Shown here one piece after another: positions 1 through 7,344 of a stretch of 17,337 nt of DNA (the first letter of the stretch is position 1; each line of letters opens with the position of its first letter). A model generated the notes under the pieces. The model saw only the letters and a list, made by a program, of their open reading frames with translations, was not told the origin of the DNA and searched no databases. Source of the stretch: Akkermansiaceae bacterium (GTDB taxonomy: Bacteria > Verrucomicrobiota > Verrucomicrobiia > Verrucomicrobiales > Akkermansiaceae). The DNA lies in NCBI GenBank assembly GCA_011524615.1, contig WTJZ01000090.1, positions 1 through 17,337 of the forward strand, given 5' to 3'. The translations under genes and the position numbers were made by a program.

Positions 1-1874
1 GTATTAACTGGACGAGACAGGTAAGGGGCTGAACAAGAACTGAGGTCGAGAGTTTGATTTGGGAGCCCTGCTAGGGTAAAAAGATCCGTCTGCTTTAAGG
101 TCAGCAAGGTGAGGTGTTCGATATCGAGGTAGGTTAGTATGCCGTATCCTCCAGGCAACTTAGTTGGTAGAATGCGCGGGCATTCGATAGTCAGATGTTT
201 CTCCTCTGGGTGGTAAGAAATCTGGAGATTTAGGCCTTCAGTCGCATATAAGCTTTTGAGCGCGGTACAAATCACCTTCTCATATCCATCGAGATTCTTA
301 CGGCATTCATGATCGTATTTAATCACCTGGTAGTAATAAAAAATACGCTGCTCGAGTTTGAGCTCTGATGTATATGGAGGGAAGCGCTCGAGGATTTCTC
401 TTAGTTGTGATAGGGAAGGTCGTCGGCTAGAATTATAGGAATACTCCTGTAGCTCATGGCTCAGGTTGTGTAGTGCGTTTACCATTTTATTGGAGGGCAC
501 TTCTTCAGGGTAAGTGGATAGTGCGGAGCGAAAGTCTAGTCGAATACAATTAAGATATTGGTACTTACTTAAGGAGTATAAATTGTTATTAAGAGACTCG
601 CCATTTGAAGTGGCATTCAGGGATTCCGACGTCATAATGATGTTCAGGTCGGTGACTGCATTCTGAGGTAGGTATTTGTAGTTTGGATTGTTTTTTATGT
701 TTGCAATCACCTGCTTCGGTAGTTCTGTACTGAGAATAGCGTTTTCATTTTGTGCTAGATCAATGAGGGTTTGTTGCTCTCGGATTGATTTGCGATAGAA
801 GAGGCTAATGGTAGCGATGATTGAGAGGACGCAGAGTAGGGTGGCGACAGTGATTCGGTGTCGGTTCACGAATTTGCTGAGCCTGAGACCCAGTGAGGGA
901 GGGTCTGCACTGGTCGGGTGGCCAGCACGGTAGAGTTTGAGGTCTCGGATGAGCTCTGATACAGATTGGTAGCGATCTGCGGGAGAGAGAGAGAGGCATT
1001 TCTCAACGATGTTGCAGAGAGATTTGCCATATTGTGAGGCGTGGTTGCGTGTACTGAGAGGTGTATAGTTGCCCTGTCGGGTTTGCTCGATTATGTCGTC
1101 TTTATCCCCTTCATATGGAGGGCTACCACCAGTGATGGCGTAGTAGAGGAGACTGCCGAGGCCATAGAGGTCTGAGTGTACGTCTTTGATCCAGTCGGGG
1201 CGGACTTGTTCAGGCGCCATGAATCCGAGGCTCCCTTTGATCGTGCCATAGAGGGTTTCCTCCATGAGATCCTCTAGATGGGGAGGGTATTCGATGCCCT
1301 CGAGGTTACCACAGAGGTTGAGTTTGCCGAGTCCCCAGTCACAGACTTGTACTTCACCATGTTCTCCGCATTGAATGTTTTGAGGCTTCAGATCCAGGTG
1401 CAGTACCCCTTTGGAGTGAGCGTAGGAGAGAGCGTAACAGATCTTGAGGAACTGCTCGATGAGGTCCTCGCTGGAGGGATTCTTGGCGATATAATCGGCG
1501 AAGTCGTCGCCGGTCTTGAGATCCATGGTGAAGAATGCCCGCTGAGCATCATTCGTCCCAATATCATGGAGGGTGATGATATTAGGGTGATCGAGGGTCG
1601 TGGTCAGCCATGCTTCGGTGAGGAGCGCTTGGTCGTATTCATCGGAGAGCTCGGGACGAACCTCGGCGTATGCGAGGTGGCGTTTGAGCGCATTATCATA
1701 GCACTGGTAGACTTGCTTGATCGCACCGCTTCCTAGAGGTTGCATATCGACATAGCGTTCCTCATAGGTGAGGAGAGAGGTATGGTCGGTGTCATCCTGA
1801 TCAGCGAGAATGGCTCCAAGCTGGTCAGGACTGGAGAGGAGGTTCTGGAGGGTATTATTATCCTGTTGAGGCAT
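1..1874 (-). CDS. Membrane Ser/Thr protein kinase with WNK-like ATP site (partial, C-terminus off the window)
   Basis: The frame stays open from ATG at 1874 to the left edge (624 codons), so the C-terminus is missing. Residues ~40-312 form a Hanks-type kinase domain. Visible motifs are the P-loop (G48, G50, K53, V55), alphaC Glu E87, catalytic loop H159-L160-D161-L-K163 with N166, D179-W-G, A220-P-E, D235 and R301. The beta3 VAIK lysine is absent (L67-A-Y-A70), and Lys53 replaces the third P-loop glycine, as in WNK kinases. The catalytic Asp follows Leu, not Arg, so it is a non-RD kinase. A membrane segment spans ~341-360. It is followed by a ~260-residue presumably extracytoplasmic part of unknown fold, whose last visible stretch (LTLLTLKQTDLFTLAGLP, then LDLSS) hints at leucine-rich repeats. 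The gene begins 11 bp after the ECF sigma gene, so the two are probably co-transcribed. Substrate unknown; phosphorylation of the sigma factor is an inference from neighbourhood. Confidence 0.9.
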   Translation of the reverse strand, partial: MPQQDNNTLQNLLSSPDQLGAILADQDDTDHTSLLTYEERYVDMQPLGSGAIKQVYQCYDNALKRHLAYAEVRPELSDEYDQALLTEAWLTTTLDHPNIITLHDIGTNDAQRAFFTMDLKTGDDFADYIAKNPSSEDLIEQFLKICYALSYAHSKGVLHLDLKPQNIQCGEHGEVQVCDWGLGKLNLCGNLEGIEYPPHLEDLMEETLYGTIKGSLGFMAPEQVRPDWIKDVHSDLYGLGSLLYYAITGGSPPYEGDKDDIIEQTRQGNYTPLSTRNHASQYGKSLCNIVEKCLSLSPADRYQSVSELIRDLKLYRAGHPTSADPPSLGLRLSKFVNRHRITVATLLCVLSIIATISLFYRKSIREQQTLIDLAQNENAILSTELPKQVIANIKNNPNYKYLPQNAVTDLNIIMTSESLNATSNGESLNNNLYSLSKYQYLNCIRLDFRSALSTYPEEVPSNKMVNALHNLSHELQEYSYNSSRRPSLSQLREILERFPPYTSELKLEQRIFYYYQVIKYDHECRKNLDGYEKVICTALKSLYATEGLNLQISYHPEEKHLTIECPRILPTKLPGGYGILTYLDIEHLTLLTLKQTDLFTLAGLPNQTLDLSSCSAPYLSRPVN

Positions 1875-1885
1875 GATCGTATCGC

Positions 1886-2488
1886 TCAGAGTTCTAATTC
1901 GGTCTCCAAATGTGAGAGTTCGCGTTTTAGAGTACGTTTGATCCGCTTGCGTAGGGTGTAGACGGTATTTACTTCGATCTGGAGAGCGTGATGAATCTCC
2001 TCGACAGAGGCTCCAGCTAGATCCATTCGGAGGACCTCGTAGGCGTGCCCTCGGTGGAGTTCTTTGACCCGCTCTAGGGCGAGTTCTGTGAGGTAGCGAT
2101 TCCATTCTCCCTGGATTTGCTGTTCTACTTCTGGCGCAGAGTAGGAATCGATGTAGGTGTGGTATTGTTGTACCTTGTCACTGATCTTTTCGTGGCGCTT
2201 GAGTGAGCGAAAGTGGCGGAGGGCTGATACTGTGATGATGCGGCTGAACCAATGGCGGAACTTTCCTTTCTCGGGGTCAAAGTTCTGAATGCTTTTCATG
2301 AGAGTGACCATGGTAACGGATTGTACATCATCGAGGTCATATTCTCGCACTCCCATACGCCGTGCAATGCTCATGATAAAGTTCTGGTAATGAGTCCAGA
2401 GCGTGTTCCATGCTTCCTCGTCATCGAGGTCACGGGCACGCTGAATAAGCGTGTAGCAGGTAGCATAAGGATCGGAGGACATAGGCAT
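1886..2488 (-). CDS. ECF-type RNA polymerase sigma factor paired with the kinase
   Basis: A 200-residue sigma70-family factor of the extracytoplasmic-function type, with only regions 2 and 4. Region 2 is at ~26-98, with acidic D51-L-D-D and the promoter-melting stretch KGKFRHWF at 74-81. A ~45-residue linker follows, then region 4 at ~142-195 with a helix-turn-helix (EEIHHALQIEVNTVYTLRKR). The ATG at 2488 is chosen because the protein then aligns without gaps from residue 1 to the second sigma factor of this window (7345-7953). The frame extends upstream to another ATG at 2527, adding 13 residues, which cannot be excluded. Neither start has a clear Shine-Dalgarno sequence. No anti-sigma factor gene is adjacent; the downstream kinase is the likely regulator. 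Region 2 contains Ser/Thr residues (S57, T59, T62) just after the acidic motif, in the zone where Vibrio EcfP is phosphorylated by PknT. That parallel is an inference. Confidence 0.9.
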   Translation of the reverse strand: MPMSSDPYATCYTLIQRARDLDDEEAWNTLWTHYQNFIMSIARRMGVREYDLDDVQSVTMVTLMKSIQNFDPEKGKFRHWFSRIITVSALRHFRSLKRHEKISDKVQQYHTYIDSYSAPEVEQQIQGEWNRYLTELALERVKELHRGHAYEVLRMDLAGASVEEIHHALQIEVNTVYTLRKRIKRTLKRELSHLETELEL

Positions 2489-2567
2489 AGGTGAATTCTC
2501 TTGAGAAAGGTAGTTAGTCTTTCTCATTGAGCTCTTAAAAGATATAAGTAGAGAGTTCTGAGTTAGT

Positions 2568-2595
2568 ATTTTAGGGGGGAGGAGAGGGAAGTCAA
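2568..2595 (-). promoter_or_regulatory. Sigma70-like promoter candidate for the sigma-kinase pair
   Basis: Read on the minus strand: TTGACT (2590-2595), a 16-base spacer, then TAAAAT (2568-2573). Each hexamer matches the consensus at five of six positions. The expected transcript start near 2561 gives a leader of about 34 or 73 nt, depending on the sigma start codon. Motif match only. Confidence 0.45.
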
Positions 2596-2714
2596 TTGGA
2601 TATGGTTTCTTTAGTTTCGTTAATGGGGGAAACGTGAGTTAGAGGTAACTAGTATGGAGGAGGGGGATTAGAGAGTTCTACTTTTAAGCACACTAGGTTA
2701 CTGGCTTCCCGAAA

Positions 2715-2750
2715 TACGAAAAGCTGACGAGCTCGTCTGAGCTCATCAGC
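2715..2750 (-). terminator. Rho-independent terminator after the LamG/cytochrome c protein gene
   Basis: On the minus strand, a 12-bp stem (2739-2750 with 2723-2734) with a 4-base loop is fully paired if one G·U wobble is allowed. It is followed by TTTT (2719-2722) and further T-rich sequence. On the plus strand the wobble becomes a C·A mismatch, so the orientation is minus. A second hairpin at 2757-2776 lies between the stop codon and this one. Confidence 0.7.
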
Positions 2751-2805
2751 TAGGGGCGAGAGCGTGGTTGCTCTCGGTGTCGTAGGTGAGTTTTCTTTTA
2801 GGTCT

Positions 2806-5800
2806 TTAATCAGCGAGTAATTCTACGGTGTAAAAGGCTCTGGTTCCATCGTCCGAGGGCTCAAGGAGGGAGAGGATCGCCTCCTCAGAAGTAGTGGAGG
2901 TATCTATGCTCTCCCACTCATCTCTGGGGAGGCTGAGGTCGTGGGAGTAGTGTACTCTAAAGGTGAGCCCCGGCTGGGAGGGCCAACGGAGGCTGACTCC
3001 ATCTTGTTTAGATGACTTAATCCCTAACTTGAATCGCTCCTTGGGGTCCAAGGGGTTCATCTTGAGACGGTACTCTTGCCAGTCAGGAGTATTGTCTTGA
3101 TCCTTATCGGTAGAGTCATCCTGGCTCGTCGTGTCGCCGAACTGCTCTAGTTCCCATTGGTCATCCATATGATCACTATCGAGGTCGCTGGAGTCTGCGT
3201 TGGCAAAGGCTAAGAGCCATTCATCGATCTGGAGTGCACTACCGTTGATTTCCATCGCCTCATTGACGAGGGCGTCTCCTAATGAGTTATTAAATGTACC
3301 TCGACGTGCGGAGACTTCGAGTTGCTCGATTAACCAATTCTCGGGAATGACACCACGGAGGGTAGGGAGAGCCTGAGAGGGTTGACGTCGCGGGTCAGTA
3401 GCAGCGGCTAAGGAGCCGTCTAAGGAAAGAGCATCCATCCCTAGTCCGCGGAACGAGGTCTCGCTATGGCACTGTAGACAGAACTGGTTCGTTGCGGAGT
3501 CGGGGCGAGGTTGGTCATGTCCGAGCGGCCCTTCAGGCATGAGGATGTATTCTCGGAGTCCAGCTGCTCCCTGTGGTATATTTCCGAGATGGGCTCCTTT
3601 GTCCCTAGTGTAATCGTAATAGGGGGCATAACGCGTAAAGGTTGGCTTATTGTTACTCGCGAGTAAGGTCGTTAGTTCAGTGTGCGCGATCGCGGGGTAA
3701 TGGGCAGCGATTGCCTCGAGATCTCCTGTATAGGCTCCGCTCAGTCCGACGAGGGTTGCCCGAGCGTGGTTGGCTAGCTCCTCCGGATTGAACCGTTGCC
3801 CGAATACCTTGAAGTCATCGATCCATGCTCGAATCCCGGTGTCCGCACCGAGCCCTTGCTTAGCCCCCACATAGAGGTCGCCTTCGGTGAGTTGGAAGAG
3901 AGAGTTACCGGTGGTATTTTCCCAACGATCGATAAGCATGCCATTCAGATAGAGTTCGATCTCAGCGGCACCTGGTGAAAGTTGTACACCGATGTGAGAC
4001 CAGCCTTTTTCTGGTAGGGTAAAGGGGAGGGGAATCGTTCGTAAGAGTTCTTCGCCCTTGTAGTAGGCGATGGCGCGTCGCCCTTGTAGCTTGAGGCGTG
4101 AGTCATCAGGGAAGTGCAGCATCTTGTGCATGACACTGTTGTTCGTGAAGCGAGGGTCGATGAAGAGCCCAAAGTACCAATCGGAGGAGGCGACATCCTG
4201 AGGTTGCGCTGGGATTTCATACTTAATGCCCGAGCCCCAGTCGACCCAGAGGCCCTTGCCCTCAATTCCTCCGAGAGCAACAGGCTCGACGCGGATCGTT
4301 GACCAGTCCGAAAAGGCATCGCCATGAGTGGGCACATTCCATCGCTCAGGGAGTGCTGTTCCCGCATTGGCGATCCGGATTGGGTTTGTAAAGGCTTTGT
4401 CATCATAATTCCAGCCGTCATGATACTTGTTACCTCTCCACCCATCGAGGCTAGTTACTGAGGCTGTCATGTGGGAGACAATGAAGCTGTCGTGATAGAG
4501 GTAGTCATCGAAGGCGAATTCATCTGTACACTTCCCATTACTGACTCGCCACACGACATCATTTGGGCGGGTCATGGCGAGGTTTTGGTGATAATGGAAG
4601 ATGTTTTCGAGCGATCCGAAGATCTGGGTGTTTTTCGTGCCTCCACCAACACCCCCTTTTGCTCGTCCTGCCGAGACGTGGATGATCCCTGTTTCGTCAC
4701 CATTGACTCCCGAATTGGGTGCGTAGAGTGAGATGAGACGTTCATTGACTGCTCCCGCAATGCCGGTATCGTCATAGTCGGTATTATTGAGCAGGTTATC
4801 TACCATGATGATTTTCCCTTTGGTCCAGAGGCCCGCGACGGCGAGTCCATTGTTGGGGAACCATTTTCTCCAGGGGTTACCAGGCACGACCGGGTTACCT
4901 GCCGTATCAGTATTAGGGTAGCGGCTGACTCCGAGTTCATCGAGTTGAGCTGAGGTTGTGTAGAAGAAGACATTATTCCCCTCACGGTCTATCCATGGGT
5001 AGGTGCCGATCCAGTCCTGACCTGGTCGAATAGATTGCCCCTCCATATCACGGAAGGGGTGCATAGCGAAGCCATAGCGCTGGTTAACTCGAGGGTCATG
5101 AGGTGCAAAGGAGAGAGGGATGAGGTTCGTCCAGGCGGTGATATCTCCGGGGGTTTCGGAGTATGCATACACCGTGTCTACACCAGAGATTATTTCTTCC
5201 TCTCCAGTAATGGGGTTCACAAAGCTATGACCTTGACGCCCGATACGCCCTACGACAAGATGTCCATCGTTTGTAATCATCGGCTCCCATACGGAATGAG
5301 ACGCTTCAAGTTCGTCACTGATAACAGGATCACCTGTATGAATAATGCTTGCAATATGGGCGTTAGGGGTCTTTGGGTTGGCGACCTTAATACGAATGGG
5401 GCGTTTCCACCAAGTGTGTTTACGAGTGGCCTCATGGCGACGAAGACAAATGAATTCCAGATCATAATAGTCGTATCCGTCCCCAAGAGTATAAGGGTTC
5501 GTTGATTGCCCATCGGCACTTTCATTGACAGTGGGATCCCACAGTGTTCGGTGGATCGGGGTGTAATCTGTGGAGCCAAAGAGGTAGGAACGTTTGAATT
5601 TGTATACTGGACCAATAATCCCACTCCCTGCGGCAATGATACCAGAAGTTTCATCAAAATGAGTGTCTAAGTTCTCAGGGCGGTTCAGGAAAAAGACAAT
5701 GTTTTCTGCACTCGCATTAGAAGACTCGACACTGAGCGTTATACGTCCATCGTTAGTAGTTCTATGAGCGGGGATGTGTGGAAGCGACCAACCTTTCATT

Positions 5801-5955
5801 TCCGCAGAAGATGAGTATGTGGCGATATCACGTGAGATTACAGGGTGCTCAGGGAGGGCCAAGCTATGGATAATGCTGCAGGAGAGAATGATATACAAAG
5901 GGAGTTTCTCTATAAGTAAGCGTATAGAGCGTGGGATGGTTGGAATCGTTCGCAT
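2806..5955 (-). CDS. Large secreted protein with LamG, single cytochrome-c-like CXXCH and Asp-rich segments
   Basis: About 1049 residues. The start at 5955 is chosen because it gives a normal signal peptide: basic n-region MRTIPTIPRSIRLLIEK, then a hydrophobic stretch ending SLA. The frame can be extended to an ATG at 6009 (18 more residues), which would bury the signal. A -10-like TATAAC on the minus strand (6023-6028) would also suit the shorter form. Residues ~35-550 are unrecognised and rich in Trp, Tyr and Asp. Residues ~555-735 look like a LamG/concanavalin A-like jelly roll (GWSHIGVQLSPG, IELYLNGMLID, AWIDDFKVFGQ). A haem attachment motif C826-L-Q-C-H830 follows in a ~100-residue cytochrome-c-like part. 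After it comes a thrombospondin type 3-like stretch at ~918-968 (SDLDSDHMDDQWE, DSTDKDQDNTPDWQE), then a C-terminal module of the kind seen at the end of Verrucomicrobia secreted proteins (NPLDP, then SLRWPSQPGLTFRVHYS). Role unknown; an exported redox and carbohydrate- or protein-binding protein is plausible. Confidence 0.85.
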   Translation of the reverse strand: MRTIPTIPRSIRLLIEKLPLYIILSCSIIHSLALPEHPVISRDIATYSSSAEMKGWSLPHIPAHRTTNDGRITLSVESSNASAENIVFFLNRPENLDTHFDETSGIIAAGSGIIGPVYKFKRSYLFGSTDYTPIHRTLWDPTVNESADGQSTNPYTLGDGYDYYDLEFICLRRHEATRKHTWWKRPIRIKVANPKTPNAHIASIIHTGDPVISDELEASHSVWEPMITNDGHLVVGRIGRQGHSFVNPITGEEEIISGVDTVYAYSETPGDITAWTNLIPLSFAPHDPRVNQRYGFAMHPFRDMEGQSIRPGQDWIGTYPWIDREGNNVFFYTTSAQLDELGVSRYPNTDTAGNPVVPGNPWRKWFPNNGLAVAGLWTKGKIIMVDNLLNNTDYDDTGIAGAVNERLISLYAPNSGVNGDETGIIHVSAGRAKGGVGGGTKNTQIFGSLENIFHYHQNLAMTRPNDVVWRVSNGKCTDEFAFDDYLYHDSFIVSHMTASVTSLDGWRGNKYHDGWNYDDKAFTNPIRIANAGTALPERWNVPTHGDAFSDWSTIRVEPVALGGIEGKGLWVDWGSGIKYEIPAQPQDVASSDWYFGLFIDPRFTNNSVMHKMLHFPDDSRLKLQGRRAIAYYKGEELLRTIPLPFTLPEKGWSHIGVQLSPGAAEIELYLNGMLIDRWENTTGNSLFQLTEGDLYVGAKQGLGADTGIRAWIDDFKVFGQRFNPEELANHARATLVGLSGAYTGDLEAIAAHYPAIAHTELTTLLASNNKPTFTRYAPYYDYTRDKGAHLGNIPQGAAGLREYILMPEGPLGHDQPRPDSATNQFCLQCHSETSFRGLGMDALSLDGSLAAATDPRRQPSQALPTLRGVIPENWLIEQLEVSARRGTFNNSLGDALVNEAMEINGSALQIDEWLLAFANADSSDLDSDHMDDQWELEQFGDTTSQDDSTDKDQDNTPDWQEYRLKMNPLDPKERFKLGIKSSKQDGVSLRWPSQPGLTFRVHYSHDLSLPRDEWESIDTSTTSEEAILSLLEPSDDGTRAFYTVELLAD

Positions 5956-6468
5956 AAAGAGAGTAGGTGGAATGGTGAATTGAGGCTGAACGGATGTTGT
6001 GCAGCCCATGGATGCCTTAGTTGTTATAGTGCATTTCCACTAGAGAGAGCCCTTCGGGACACGAGACTGAATTTTTTTTGATAAAAATCGTTATTGGAGG
6101 AGAGTGTAAGGTGTTTCTAGGGGGGAGTTAAGGTGCACAATTACATCCTATATTGGTAGGCTGTGAGCCCCTAGAGGGGGGGAGGTAGCGAAGCCCTAGG
6201 TATATTATTAATAAGTGAGGTTCGTGGCCTATCTATATCGGCTCTAATCTTGGTAAGAAGTTGGCGCTTAGAGAAACCTAAAGAGTGGGTTTACACTTTC
6301 TATAAAGGAAACATTACCTGTTCGATAGAAGGGGCAGAACCCTTATAGATAGAGGGCTAGCTGACGCACTCTTGAGGATTTTCAAAAAAAATAAAACAAT
6401 TTGTACGGAAGGTACAGCAGTAAGGGAAATGTAGGATGAAGGTAAGTTAATTTATCTCCTCAAATCTT
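5956..6468. other. Long non-coding stretch ahead of the LamG and PEP-CTERM genes
   Basis: Divergent intergenic region, about 460-510 bp. I found no credible gene or RNA gene in it. It is A/T-rich close to the PEP-CTERM start, with runs of A at 6385-6392 and of T at 6072-6079. A minus-strand TATAAC at 6023-6028 could be the -10 of the LamG gene, but it lacks a recognisable -35. Small inverted repeats are present, for example CCCC-TAGA-GGGG near 6170 and AAGGG/CCCTT near 6330. None is strong enough to name. No sigma54-type -24/-12 element was seen. Confidence 0.5.
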
Positions 6469-7188
6469 ATGAAAAACACACTTATATCCCTAATGGTACT
6501 AACCGCATCTGGTTCAGCAGCAATCACAACCCTCTATAACTTCTCAACTAGCGTTGCGAGTGCGGAGTCAGATTGGACGAATATTGGAACAGACTCGGCG
6601 GCCACCGCTCTTTCTGTTGAGACGATCAATGGTGTTGCAAATACTTCAGTGCTTCGTACAGGAGCAACGTCGGATATTACCCTCCAAACGAACCTTGGAA
6701 CAATTGACTATGTTACCGATAATGTTGAATCTATTGACATTAACTTCACAATTGTAGGCTTAGATTCTGCAGCAACGGGTAATATTCGTTATTTTGGTTT
6801 TGAGATTTCTGATGGCTCGACTTCGGTAGAACAGTGGTTTGCGTTAAGTCAATCGGCTTATGATTACTGGACCACGTCAACGAATGCATCTAAGTTTGAC
6901 ACACTTAATGGGCCTATTACGACTCGAACGTATGCTATTGTTGATGCTACGACAGATCCTTTTGTGGGTGACTATACATCGAGCGCTTCGTTTGACTTAG
7001 CGGCAGCAGGGTTTAGTACCAGTTCAGACCTCAGTCTTACGCTTCTCGGAGGTAACGTAGTTGGTGGTTCTGCCCTATCTGGTACATATGGTTACACGAA
7101 CTTGAGAGTTACCGCTGTCCCTGAGCCAACTGCACTTACTCTGCTTGGATTAGGTGGACTCGCTCTCGTAACGCGCCGTCGTCGATAG
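6469..7188 (+). CDS. PEP-CTERM sorting-signal exported protein
   Basis: 239 residues. An N-terminal signal peptide (MKNTLISLMVLTASGSAA) precedes a Ser/Thr-rich, Cys-free body of unknown fold. The last 23 residues (217-239) form a PEP-CTERM signal: VPEP, a hydrophobic Leu/Gly helix and a final RRRR. In known systems such proteins are exported by Sec, recognised at PEP by a membrane exosortase, cleaved and released to the surface or extracellular matrix. No exosortase is in this window. The body is predicted to be beta-rich from its alternating pattern and resembles other surface or matrix proteins only in composition. No Shine-Dalgarno sequence precedes the ATG; the upstream 20 bases are pyrimidine-rich. 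It stands alone on its strand, with a long upstream region and a convergent ECF sigma gene downstream. Function of the mature protein unknown. Confidence 0.9.
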   Translation: MKNTLISLMVLTASGSAAITTLYNFSTSVASAESDWTNIGTDSAATALSVETINGVANTSVLRTGATSDITLQTNLGTIDYVTDNVESIDINFTIVGLDSAATGNIRYFGFEISDGSTSVEQWFALSQSAYDYWTTSTNASKFDTLNGPITTRTYAIVDATTDPFVGDYTSSASFDLAAAGFSTSSDLSLTLLGGNVVGGSALSGTYGYTNLRVTAVPEPTALTLLGLGGLALVTRRRR

Positions 7189-7205
7189 TCTCCTCGAATT
7201 GAAAG

Positions 7206-7224
7206 ACTAGTATGCTAGTATTTT
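7206..7224 (+). terminator. Weak terminator candidate after the PEP-CTERM gene
   Basis: A short stem ACTAG-TATG-CTAGT (7206-7219) is followed by ATTTT. With only five base pairs it is weak as a terminator, but it is correctly placed 17 bases after the stop codon. Confidence 0.3.
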
Positions 7225-7344
7225 AATTGGTCTTATTGGATGCGTTGGTTCTGCTTGGTTTCATGGAAATGAAAGCAGGATCAGCGCAAAAAAATTTGGA
7301 GTGTCCCTAAAGCTATGCGTTCAAAAAGTGGAGAGAGAATATGG

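Larger units (their letters stand above)
2489..2805. other. Intergenic region between the LamG gene and the sigma-kinase pair
   Basis: This purine-rich spacer lies between two minus-strand genes. It holds the terminator of the upstream large gene (2715-2750), a second small hairpin (2757-2763 with 2770-2776), the promoter candidate of the sigma gene (2568-2595) and an 11-bp direct repeat, TAGAGAGTTCT, at 2549-2559 and 2669-2679. No additional coding frame with credible features was found. Confidence 0.6.

Noticed and set aside
1278..1736. Open plus-strand frame of 152 codons
   Set aside because: It lies antisense to the conserved kinase core; its openness mirrors codon bias of the real minus-strand gene and it shows no family motif.
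6050..6080. Terminator-like GCCCTTCGGGAC plus T-run
   Set aside because: The stem is only three to four base pairs and is separated from the T-run by more than ten bases; no plus-strand gene ends nearby.
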